Below are positions 1 to 7,028 of a stretch of DNA of 18,411 bases, in pieces. The stretch comes from Treponema sp. (lineage in GTDB: Bacteria > Spirochaetota > Spirochaetia > Treponematales > Treponemataceae). Under the pieces are notes generated by a model, which was not told where the DNA came from, made no database searches, and saw nothing but the letters and a program-made list of their open reading frames with translations. The translations under genes were made by a program, and so were the position numbers. Location of the stretch: NCBI GenBank assembly GCA_016297805.1, contig JAEDFX010000042.1, positions 1-18,411 on the forward strand. Direction: 5' to 3'. The stretch's first letter is position 1. Each line of letters begins with the position of its first letter.

Positions 1-50
1 ATGAATTTTTTGAAAATGTAACAGTGATGTTGGTTTTTAAAACTTAATTT

Positions 51-650
51 TTAAAGATTTTTGAGCACGAATAATGGGATGTTTGATTTCTTGTATTGCA
101 GCAGTAGTTTTTTCTGATTGTGAAATCGTTTGAGGATTTGAATGTGGGGAAGGTTGTCTCGTTGGTGTGCACGTTTTATGCGGATAGAGAAAGGGGCATC
201 AACAAACAAAATGGCCTGACATTTTTTTAATATATCAGGGGTTTTATATAGAACAGTTGCGTTGATAATTGTTTTAGGATGTTCTGCAATAAACTGATCT
301 ACCATTACAGTGATAATCGGATAAACAATATTTTCCTGAACTTCCAGTAAATCTGGCATAGAAAACAGTAACTCTCCTAATGCACGGCGATCAATGGAAC
401 CATCTTCCTTTTTGAGTTTGATTTTTTTTTCTTTGGCATAAGGCTCAAATGTGTCTATGATTTTATTTCTGGCAATTTCTATGGCCTGATGTACCAGTTT
501 GTCTGCATCTACAGAAGCCCACCCATGCTGCTCCAATTGAGAACATATGTAATTTTTTCCCGCTGCCATTTTACCGGTTACACAAATTATTTTATAGTTT
601 GAAATCAAATCTAAAAAATTATCTATATTGTTTATCTGCTGTTCTTCCAT
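51..650 (-). CDS. coaE: Dephospho-CoA kinase
   Basis: Cytoplasmic enzyme of the last step of coenzyme A synthesis: ATP-dependent phosphorylation of the 3'-OH of dephospho-CoA. The 199-residue product has a P-loop at 26-33 (GKMAAGKN), a DADKLVHQA substrate motif near 48-56, SIDRRALGELLF at 85-96 (the usual 'idR..Lg..vF' region) and the lid RDNLPHIQILKRF at 164-176. The P-loop ends in Asn instead of Ser/Thr, which I believe is typical of treponeme homologues. A TTG at 674 would add eight residues but has no ribosome site. The ATG at 650 has AGGT about nine bases upstream and is preferred. About 20 residues precede the first beta strand, more than usual, and the C-terminus ends early, soon after the 'N' of the last strand. 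It lies 30 nt downstream of polA; polA and coaE are also near neighbours in Bacillus, so joint transcription is likely. Confidence 0.9.
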   Translation of the reverse strand: MEEQQINNIDNFLDLISNYKIICVTGKMAAGKNYICSQLEQHGWASVDADKLVHQAIEIARNKIIDTFEPYAKEKKIKLKKEDGSIDRRALGELLFSMPDLLEVQENIVYPIITVMVDQFIAEHPKTIINATVLYKTPDILKKCQAILFVDAPFSIRIKRAHQRDNLPHIQILKRFHNQKKLLLQYKKSNIPLFVLKNL

Positions 651-680
651 ATAGCTATTACCTATAAAATACAATTTTTT

Positions 681-3614
681 TTAATGGAATTCTCCCCAGT
701 TCTTACCGTATTCGATGCTAACTCGTAATGGAACGTTCAGTTTGATGGCATTTTCCATATTTTCTTTTATAAGACTGATTGTTGCATCGATTGTTGTCTG
801 ATCGTCAGGGCATTCAAAAATTAATTCATCGTGTACCTGGAGCAGCAGTCGTGCTGGACTGTTTGAAGTTGTTAGTGCTTCTGTTACCTTCAGCATGGCA
901 GTTTTTACGATATCTGCGGCGGAACCTTGAATTGGTGTGTTCTTTGCCATTCGCTCAGCAGCAGCTTTTTCTACTTTATTGCGGCTGTTGATTGCAAGAA
1001 TCGGACGACGGCGGCCAAGAATTGTTTCTACATAACCAGTTTCTTCTGCTTTTGCTATAACGTTGTTCATAAAGCTGCTTACAGAACTGTAGGTGTGGAA
1101 ATACATATCAATAAAATTTGTGGCTTGTGTACGGCTGATTCCTAAATCTTTTGCAAGACTGAAGGCAGACATTCCGTAAATTACTCCAAAGTTGATGGTT
1201 TTTGCGATGCGGCGCATTTCTGGAGTAACGGCTTCCGGGGCTACTCCGTAAATGAGGGCTGCTGTGGCACGATGAACATCTGTCCCATCGGTGAAGGCCT
1301 GACACATATTTTTATCTCTGGAAAGATGTGCAAGAACTACCAGTTCAATCTGAGCATAGTCGGCAGAAATAAGGATTTTGCCTTCTGGCGCTGTAAAGGC
1401 AGAACGGATGCGGCGGCCTGCTTCACTTCGGACAGGAATATTCTGAAGATTTGGTTCACGGCAGGAAAGTCGACCTGTGGCTGTTCCTGTCTGTACAAAA
1501 TCTGTGTGAATGCGTCCCTGATTATCTACCATGGCAGGCAGAGTTTCTACATAAGTTGACTGAAGTTTTGCCATTTCCCGATATTCCAGAATCATTTTTG
1601 GAACAGAATCAATGGCAGCCAGTTCTTCTAATACACTAGTATCTGTGGAGTAGCCGGTTTTAGTTTTTTTGCCAGTTGGCAGGTGTCGTTCTTCAAAAAG
1701 TACAGTCTGCAACTGTTTTGGAGAAGCAATGTTGAATTCGTGGCCAACTTCCTTATAGATTGCTTTTTCTGCTTCTGCAATTCCTGTTGTAAGCTCTTTG
1801 TTGTAAGCATGGAGAGTTGCTGTATCCAGATGAATACCGTTCAGTTCCATTTGAGTTAGTACTGGAAGTACCTGCATTTCCATGTCATAAAGCGCTGTGG
1901 CTTCAAAATTTTCTGTAAGTTTATTGTAAAGCTGTAGTGTAAAATCTGCATCTTCTGCAGCGTATTTGTAGGCAGTTTCCAGTGGAACATCTGCAAAAGT
2001 TTCACCTTTTTTTACGATATCATCAAATTCAATGCCACGAAGTCCAAGCAATGTTTCTGATAGGAATTCCAATGAATAACCATTTTTTCCCGTTCGTTCT
2101 GGATTGTTAAGCCATGCAAGTACCATTGTATCCTTAAGCTGTGCCTTAAGCCATGTAGAAAGCTCTTTTGCAGATGGTGCCATATTGTTAGCAAGAACCT
2201 TAAGATCGAACTTTGCATTATGCATAAGTATTGTGGGCTTTGGACTCTGGAAAAGCTTCTGCAGTTCTGTAAGGGCATCTTTTAGCTGGATATAGTCTGT
2301 CTGGCTGAAAAGATCCTGAGATTCTCCCTGCTGAATTGGAACATACACTGCTTTTCCAGTTTCATAACAAAGACTGAAGCCCAAAAGCTTGCAGTCAAAG
2401 GTGTTCAATCCAGTTGTTTCGCTGTCATAAGCAATTGGATGATTGTTGTCTGCGATTTTTAGATAGTTATCTATATATGTAGAAAGTTCTTCCAGTTTAG
2501 TGATTGGTCTGTAGCTGGAGGTGTCGTTTTGTGTGACTGCAGTAATTTCTGCGGGGCGTTGCGGGGTGGCAACCCCGCTGGAAGAGGTAGGGGAAGACGC
2601 GTTAGCGGCTGGACCGAGGGGAAGGCCAGCAAGCTCGCTTGCTTCCCCTCCTGTTTCTCCTTCTTTCAAATTGTAGTGATTATTTGCTTTAGCCTTTGCC
2701 CGGGCGTTGTTTTTAGCATTCAAGGTAAGTTCCAGCTGTTCATAGCTGTTGGCAACGGCTTTTGCTTCAAAGGAATCAAGAAGTTTTGCGGCATTTTCGT
2801 AGTTGTATGTATATGGATCGGAATTAATTGCAGCGTCAATGTCAGGGCATGGAACTGTGTCGCAAAGACGTACCAGCTTCTGGCTGAAGTATGCCATTTC
2901 TTTTCCATCAATGAGTTTTTTCTGCATGGCTCCTTTTACTTCATCAATGTGAGCGTAAATGCCATCCAAATCGCCGTAAGAATTAAGGAGTGTACCTGCG
3001 GTTTTTACACCAACACCTTTAACACCTGGAATATTATCTGCGGAGTCTCCGTAAAGAGAAAGCAGGTCTAAAAGCTGTGCAGGTTTAACTCCCCATTCTG
3101 CTTCTACGCCTTCAATTCCTGTGACCTTCCATGTAGCAGCACCACTTTCTGGCTTTAGAATCTGTGTTGATTCGCTTACCAGCTGCATCAGGTCTTTGTC
3201 TCCGGAAAGAATGCGGCAGGTTCGGCCTTGTTCTTGGCATTTTTTGGCAACTGTGGCAATAATATCGTCGGCTTCGTAACCGTCGCACTGCAAAACAGGG
3301 ACGCCAAGAGCCTGCAGAATATGGCATATCCATGGAATCTGGGCGTGAAGGTCCTCTGGGGTTTTATTTCGGGTTGCCTTGTATTCTGGATACATTTCAT
3401 GGCGGAAGGTTTTAGTCTTTGAATCCATGGCTGCCACAAGATATCCAGGCTGATAGTGCTGTAAAATGTAATGAAGGTTTCTGAAGAAACCGAAAAGAGC
3501 ACTGATGTTTTCTCCCCGGGAATTTGTAAGGGGACGGTTAATAAAAGCAAAGTAGCAGCGGAAAATAAGTCCGTAGCTGTCTAAAATGTATACTGTTTTG
3601 TTGTTGAAATCCAT
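681..3614 (-). CDS. polA: DNA polymerase I with 5' nuclease and proofreading domains
   Basis: Replication and repair polymerase: removes RNA primers, fills gaps and proofreads. The 977-residue product has a 5' nuclease domain at about 1-290 (Asp-12; YEADDII at 113-119; SGDKDL at 137-142; GDSADNIPGVKGVGVKTA at 189-206). A low-complexity linker follows at about 297-368. The 3'-5' exonuclease domain keeps its acidic residues (DSE at 397-399, N466/D470, YAAED at 551-555). The polymerase domain has motif A DYAQIELVV (Asp-752), motif B RRIAKTINFGVIYG (Lys-805, Phe-809, Tyr-813) and motif C QVHDE (Asp-929). All three activities should therefore be functional. Motif A has Val where most homologues have Arg after QIEL. 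The linker contains a GC-rich insert encoding Ala/Pro/Ser-rich residues about 320-354, unlike the rest of the gene. No strong ribosome site precedes the ATG. Confidence 0.97.
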   Translation of the reverse strand: MDFNNKTVYILDSYGLIFRCYFAFINRPLTNSRGENISALFGFFRNLHYILQHYQPGYLVAAMDSKTKTFRHEMYPEYKATRNKTPEDLHAQIPWICHILQALGVPVLQCDGYEADDIIATVAKKCQEQGRTCRILSGDKDLMQLVSESTQILKPESGAATWKVTGIEGVEAEWGVKPAQLLDLLSLYGDSADNIPGVKGVGVKTAGTLLNSYGDLDGIYAHIDEVKGAMQKKLIDGKEMAYFSQKLVRLCDTVPCPDIDAAINSDPYTYNYENAAKLLDSFEAKAVANSYEQLELTLNAKNNARAKAKANNHYNLKEGETGGEASELAGLPLGPAANASSPTSSSGVATPQRPAEITAVTQNDTSSYRPITKLEELSTYIDNYLKIADNNHPIAYDSETTGLNTFDCKLLGFSLCYETGKAVYVPIQQGESQDLFSQTDYIQLKDALTELQKLFQSPKPTILMHNAKFDLKVLANNMAPSAKELSTWLKAQLKDTMVLAWLNNPERTGKNGYSLEFLSETLLGLRGIEFDDIVKKGETFADVPLETAYKYAAEDADFTLQLYNKLTENFEATALYDMEMQVLPVLTQMELNGIHLDTATLHAYNKELTTGIAEAEKAIYKEVGHEFNIASPKQLQTVLFEERHLPTGKKTKTGYSTDTSVLEELAAIDSVPKMILEYREMAKLQSTYVETLPAMVDNQGRIHTDFVQTGTATGRLSCREPNLQNIPVRSEAGRRIRSAFTAPEGKILISADYAQIELVVLAHLSRDKNMCQAFTDGTDVHRATAALIYGVAPEAVTPEMRRIAKTINFGVIYGMSAFSLAKDLGISRTQATNFIDMYFHTYSSVSSFMNNVIAKAEETGYVETILGRRRPILAINSRNKVEKAAAERMAKNTPIQGSAADIVKTAMLKVTEALTTSNSPARLLLQVHDELIFECPDDQTTIDATISLIKENMENAIKLNVPLRVSIEYGKNWGEFH
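2551..2650. repeat. GC-rich palindromic insert inside the polA linker
   Basis: This block is much richer in G+C than the surrounding gene and contains two hairpins. One is GCGGGGT/ACCCCGC (2561-2567 with 2572-2578). The other has GGGGA outside and AGCAAGC/GCTTGCT inside (2628-2634 with 2637-2643, TCCCC from 2644). It shares GGCGTTGCGGG (2555-2565) and AGAGGTAGGGGAAGAC (2583-2598) with a block in the uup gene at 8879-8924, at almost the same internal spacing. It falls in the non-conserved linker between the 5' nuclease and 3'-5' exonuclease domains, so it keeps the frame without touching a fold. Confidence 0.75.
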
Positions 3615-3674
3615 AAATCATATTTTATCGTGCATATGCTTTTTTGTCACGGATGGGTTTGAAATGGTGGTGGA

Positions 3675-3737
3675 ACACAGAAGTCAGACATTGGTGTACC
3701 ACTTTCAAAGTGGTACGCCAATGTCTGACTTCTGTGT
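3675..3737. repeat. 63-bp near-perfect palindrome between the SulP gene and polA
   Basis: The arms ACACAGAAGTCAGACATTGG and GTACCACTTT are repeated in inverse after a central C at 3706, giving a stem of about 30 bp with one T/G-type imperfection. It begins five bases after the stop codon of the SulP gene. No T-run follows on either strand, so it is not a standard intrinsic terminator, though it could still attenuate transcription or protect the 3' end of the upstream message. Read on the minus strand from 3743, its outer part matches the 32-bp units at 10690-10804. Confidence 0.9.
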
Positions 3738-3742
3738 ATCAC

Positions 3743-5452
3743 TTATTTGCACAATTCTTTTGCACGAACTAATGCATCGTTGATGTTGTCAAAAATGTTT
3801 TCCCGTTTGAGGGTATCTGCCATGCCTGTTTTTTCAAGAAGCATGTATGGCTGTGTGTGAATACCTGAGATAACGATTGTAATGCCTTTGCGGTCACAGG
3901 CTGTTTTACACTGTTCAAGGGCTTTGATTCCACCTGCATCAAGATAAAGTGTGTTACGCATGCGAAGAATTAAAACCTTACAGTCGGCCTGGGCACGTTC
4001 TGTAGCAAGCTCAAATTTACGAACTGTACCAAAGAATAAAGGTCCTTCAATTTCGAATACAAAAGTTCCCTGTGGAATATCCAGTTCTTCTGCTGGCTGA
4101 TCTTTGTGAATACCACCTGTCATAATGTGGCGTTGGTCCTGAACCTCAGACAAATCAATCATTTTCTTAATGAAGAAGAATGCTGCGAAGCCAAGACCTA
4201 CTTCAATTGCAACTGTAAGATCTACAAACACTGTGATGATGAAAGTAACAAGGAATACTGTAATATCAGATTTCTGACCTTTCATTAAGGCACGGATAGC
4301 TGGGAAACCTGCCATGTTCCATGCAACATTAATCAAAATAGCTGCAAGGGCTGGCATTGGAATATATGCTGCATATTTTCCAAAGAAAAGAAGAATCAGC
4401 AAGAGTGTGATGGCGTGAATAATACCTGCAATTGGTGTACGTCCACCGTTTTTGATGTTTGTAGCTGTACGGGCAATAGCACCTGTAGCTGGAATACCAC
4501 CAAAAATTGGAGAAGCAATGTTTGCGATACCCTGAGCAACCAGTTCCATATTTGAATCGTGTTTTGAACCAATCATACCGTCGGCAACAACTGCTGAAAG
4601 AAGTGATTCAATGGCTGCAAGTACGGCAATTGAAATTGCAGTTGGGAAAAGACTTGTGATTGTTTTGAGTCCAAAGTCTGGAAGTGTTGGACGAAGTTCC
4701 TTTATGGAAGGAATTGCATAATGAGCTGAACCATCTGCAAAAGTTCCGATTGTGTCGCATTTTAATCCTGCGAATTTTGCAAGTAACAAAGAAGCGGCAG
4801 TAGCACCAATAATTACGATAATACTTCCAGGAATCTTTTTAATGAATTTAGACCATATGAAGATGAATGCTAAACAGATAGCTGCCATTGCAAAAGAATA
4901 CCAGTTTACACTTGCGGCAGATTTTGCAAAGGCAATCATTTTTGGAAGGAAATCACCTGGGAGCTTTGAATATTCTTCTCCAAGAATTACCATTGGTGTA
5001 GAGAAGTCTGGGTGGAGTCCGAAGAAGTCACCAATCTGACCTGAAGCAATTGTAACTGCAATACCTGCTGTAAAGCCTGTTACGATTGTGTAAGGAATGA
5101 ACTTAACAAGACCGCCCATTTTGAAAACACCAAGAAGAATCAAAATAACGCCGGCCATAACTGTAGCAGTAGCAAGACCTGAAAGTCCGTACTGAGCAAC
5201 TACACCGTAAACAATTACTGCAAAGGCACCTGTTGGACCGCCAATCTGAACACGGCTTCCACCAAAGGCTGAAATACAAAAGCCTGCAATAATAGCTGTA
5301 AAAATTCCGGCAGCAGGACCTACTCCGGAAGCAATAGCAAAAGCGATAGCCAGTGGTAAAGCAACAATACCTACAATAAAACCGGCAATTAAATCGCTGA
5401 CAAATTTCTGACCGTTATAGCCATTCAATGAATTTATGAGTTCTGGTTTCAT
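3743..5452 (-). CDS. SulP-family anion transporter with STAS domain
   Basis: Inner-membrane secondary transporter of the SLC26/SulP family, which moves anions such as sulfate, bicarbonate or dicarboxylates; the substrate cannot be read from sequence. Of 569 residues, about 1-430 form the hydrophobic multi-helix core. Family motifs seen are the N-terminal DLIAGFIVGIVALPLAIAFA (20-39), GGPTGAF (71-77), AIESLLSAVVAD (280-291) and GGIPATGAIARTATNIKNGG (318-337). The cytoplasmic C-terminus, about 455-565, is a STAS domain with the usual VLILRMRNTLYLDAGG segment (Asp-505). The gene starts 28 nt after the stop of a degenerate GGDEF protein and is probably transcribed with it. No Shine-Dalgarno sequence precedes the ATG, so translation may be coupled to the gene upstream. 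Confidence 0.93.
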   Translation of the reverse strand: MKPELINSLNGYNGQKFVSDLIAGFIVGIVALPLAIAFAIASGVGPAAGIFTAIIAGFCISAFGGSRVQIGGPTGAFAVIVYGVVAQYGLSGLATATVMAGVILILLGVFKMGGLVKFIPYTIVTGFTAGIAVTIASGQIGDFFGLHPDFSTPMVILGEEYSKLPGDFLPKMIAFAKSAASVNWYSFAMAAICLAFIFIWSKFIKKIPGSIIVIIGATAASLLLAKFAGLKCDTIGTFADGSAHYAIPSIKELRPTLPDFGLKTITSLFPTAISIAVLAAIESLLSAVVADGMIGSKHDSNMELVAQGIANIASPIFGGIPATGAIARTATNIKNGGRTPIAGIIHAITLLLILLFFGKYAAYIPMPALAAILINVAWNMAGFPAIRALMKGQKSDITVFLVTFIITVFVDLTVAIEVGLGFAAFFFIKKMIDLSEVQDQRHIMTGGIHKDQPAEELDIPQGTFVFEIEGPLFFGTVRKFELATERAQADCKVLILRMRNTLYLDAGGIKALEQCKTACDRKGITIVISGIHTQPYMLLEKTGMADTLKRENIFDNINDALVRAKELCK

Positions 5453-5480
5453 AGTGAGGAGATTTTACTGCTTTGTAGAA

Positions 5481-6362
5481 TTATTGGGAAGTATATCGCT
5501 CAAAAAGGTAGCCTTTTGCAGGATCAGTCTGTTTTAAGGCCATTTTTGCATTTACAATAAGTTGTGGAAAGTATCCGGATACATCTCCGCTGCAGACTCC
5601 CATTCTTGAGGAGAACCTGATAACTTCCTTTGTCATATTATCCAGTTCAATGTGCAGCTGATATCTTCGCAAGAATGAAGAAAGTTCATCTACTTTTGAA
5701 GAATTAATAATAATTACAAAATTATCAGCACCAATTCGACCGATTACTCCATCCTTACCGATATAGTCAGAAAGGCCTGTTGCATAATTTTTAAGAATAA
5801 CATCTCCGTCTACATGTCCAAATTTTTCATTATACGCAGAGAAGTTATTGATGTTTAATGCAATAACAGAGAATTTTGGCAGTATTTTCTTGATGCTTAA
5901 TAATTCACCAACATGCATAATGCCGGCAAGATTCAGAACGTTTGTTACATTGTCTGTTTCTTCGGCCTTTTTAAGCTGCGACTGGAAACGGGAACGGGTT
6001 ATAAGAACCATAATCTGTTCGTTCAGAAAAATTATTTCTTTGACCTGCTCTCTTGTCCAGTTTGTTCCTTTTTTAGAATATGCGGTTATAGTGATTAAAC
6101 CATCATGCTCAGTTGTAAAATCTGTAGAAACAGGAATATCATCTGTTGGTTGATTTGTGTTGAAGATAGTATCGTTGAATGTATAAGGAAAACGGTCACA
6201 AAAAAGCTGAGGAAGATTGATTGCGATATTCATCTTTGCAAGATTCAAGTCTTCTGCTATCAGGGAAAGCTGTTTTCCTAGAGTTTCCAAAAGATTATGA
6301 ATATTTCCAGGATAATCATAAAGATGTTCAAAAAATAACATATAATTTGACAGATTAAGCAT
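5481..6362 (-). CDS. Degenerate GGDEF-domain protein, probably not a cyclase
   Basis: A 293-residue protein without a membrane helix. Residues 1-130 look like a small sensory domain (possibly GAF-like, weakly supported), and 160-293 have the layout of a diguanylate cyclase GGDEF domain. The active-site signature at 211-215 reads GADNF instead of GGDEF, and the metal-binding LDID segment reads LNIN (169-172). With the catalytic Glu and the metal-binding Asp both replaced, cyclic-di-GMP synthesis is unlikely. NEKFGHVDGD (178-187), the nucleotide-contact region, is kept, so binding of GTP or a partner is possible. AGAGG lies five bases before the ATG and TATAAT further upstream. The gene is first in a likely unit with the SulP transporter, which suggests a regulatory role, but that is inference from position only. 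Confidence 0.85.
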   Translation of the reverse strand: MLNLSNYMLFFEHLYDYPGNIHNLLETLGKQLSLIAEDLNLAKMNIAINLPQLFCDRFPYTFNDTIFNTNQPTDDIPVSTDFTTEHDGLITITAYSKKGTNWTREQVKEIIFLNEQIMVLITRSRFQSQLKKAEETDNVTNVLNLAGIMHVGELLSIKKILPKFSVIALNINNFSAYNEKFGHVDGDVILKNYATGLSDYIGKDGVIGRIGADNFVIIINSSKVDELSSFLRRYQLHIELDNMTKEVIRFSSRMGVCSGDVSGYFPQLIVNAKMALKQTDPAKGYLFERYTSQ

Positions 6363-6367
6363 ATAAA

Positions 6368-6372
6368 CCTCT
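6368..6372 (-). promoter_or_regulatory. Ribosome binding site of the degenerate GGDEF gene
   Basis: AGAGG on the minus strand, five bases before the ATG at 6362. It supports this start codon. Confidence 0.7.
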
Positions 6373-6379
6373 GTGAAAC

Positions 6380-6385
6380 ATTATA
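6380..6385 (-). promoter_or_regulatory. Probable -10 element for the GGDEF/SulP unit
   Basis: A perfect TATAAT on the minus strand, 17 nt before the start codon. No good -35 hexamer is seen at 16-18 bp, so activator help or a chance match is possible. A transcript from here would have a leader of roughly ten bases containing the ribosome site. Confidence 0.45.
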
Positions 6386-6416
6386 TCTGATGTATTATTC
6401 TTTTGATAGGTGCTTC

Positions 6417-6476
6417 TTATTTTGATTTTTTAGTGTCAGTGGAAGTTGATCCATTTGTTATTGATGAAATATCGTT
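6417..6476 (-). other. In-frame tail beyond the lipoprotein stop codon
   Basis: Immediately after the TAA of the lipoprotein gene, 19 sense codons in the same frame encode NDISSITNGSTSTDTKKSK and end at a TAA. The composition is that of a flexible hydrophilic C-terminus. It may be the former end of the protein, cut off by a nonsense change, or a read-through extension. It is short enough that chance cannot be excluded. Confidence 0.4.
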
Positions 6477-6917
6477 TTATGAGACTTCTATATCCATAGA
6501 ATTCTCCTTGAGTATAACATGGACATTTTCGTTTTTAAGAATGATTATATATCCATTTGTGAAAGATATAAGTTCTAAGGCATTTTGTCTTGCATAAATC
6601 TTTTTTTCACCTTCTGTCAAAGAATCAAAAAGATTTAACATCCATTCTTCAATTTCAGATTGGGTCCATTCATACTCTTGATAGTTTTCAATATTTTGTT
6701 TAATTATACGAGATTCTGTTTTACTTATAGATTTTGAATATGGACTTTTAAATTCTTCAGGATTTATGTTTAGAAACTTAGAAAGCTGGGATTTAGGACA
6801 AGAAAACACCGTAACATTATAAGTTTCTTCCGGAATATCTTTTTCGCAAGCTGCAAACGAAAAAATAACAATAGTTAAATAGACAAATAAAATGAGACCA
6901 TTAAATTGACTTTTCAT
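6477..6917 (-). CDS. Small putative lipoprotein of unknown function
   Basis: I do not recognise the family. The 146-residue product starts with a short charged N-terminus, a hydrophobic stretch (about 7-22) and a lipobox FAAC, with Cys-24 as the predicted lipidated residue, so it should be an envelope lipoprotein. The mature part is hydrophilic, with a central Glu-rich helical segment (NIENYQEYEWTQSEIEEWML) and a beta-like C-terminal end (GYIIILKNENVHVIL). An ATG at 6956 would add 13 residues, but the ATG at 6917 has GGAG seven bases upstream and gives a proper signal peptide. After the TAA at 6477 the same frame continues for 19 codons of Ser/Thr/Lys-rich sequence to a second TAA (6417-6419). 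It is divergent from the FtsH-like gene. Confidence 0.75.
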   Translation of the reverse strand: MKSQFNGLILFVYLTIVIFSFAACEKDIPEETYNVTVFSCPKSQLSKFLNINPEEFKSPYSKSISKTESRIIKQNIENYQEYEWTQSEIEEWMLNLFDSLTEGEKKIYARQNALELISFTNGYIIILKNENVHVILKENSMDIEVS

Positions 6918-6924
6918 ACTCTTT

Positions 6925-6928
6925 CTCC
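6925..6928 (-). promoter_or_regulatory. Ribosome binding site that fixes the lipoprotein start
   Basis: GGAG on the minus strand, seven bases before the ATG at 6917. No comparable site precedes the longer ATG at 6956. Confidence 0.65.
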
Positions 6929-6946
6929 ATTGTTTTAATTTTAGAA

Positions 6947-6955
6947 AGTATATCA
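6947..6955 (-). promoter_or_regulatory. Extended -10 promoter element for the lipoprotein gene
   Basis: TGATATACT on the minus strand fits an extended -10 (TGnTATAAT) with one mismatch. It lies 29 nt before the ATG at 6917, so the start site would fall just upstream of the ribosome site. No clear -35 was found, which extended -10 promoters do not strictly need. The site overlaps the alternative upstream ATG at 6956, further arguing against that start. Confidence 0.45.
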
Positions 6956-7028
6956 TAAATAATAAAATAATGTACCCTATAAATCTTTTCTGATTGCTTT
7001 ATGCGGGGCTTTTTGTTAATTTTTAAAC

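Noticed and set aside
1..50. Start or end of another gene at the left edge
   Set aside because: The only plus-strand ATG frame stops after six codons, and the minus strand shows no start or recognisable coding. Too short to call.
51..110. Frameshift near the end of coaE
   Set aside because: The annotated frame aligns with the expected RF..Q..L..QY..(K)N pattern of treponeme-like CoaE to its last residues. Other frames give no better family match, so early termination is accepted.
2529..3071. 180-codon open frame on the plus strand
   Set aside because: It lies entirely antisense to polA, whose domains are intact. The product is Cys/Phe-rich with no recognisable motif, and the frame is extended by the GC-rich insert.
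3675..3737. Classical rho-independent terminator
   Set aside because: The stem is very strong, but neither side is followed by a run of T residues.
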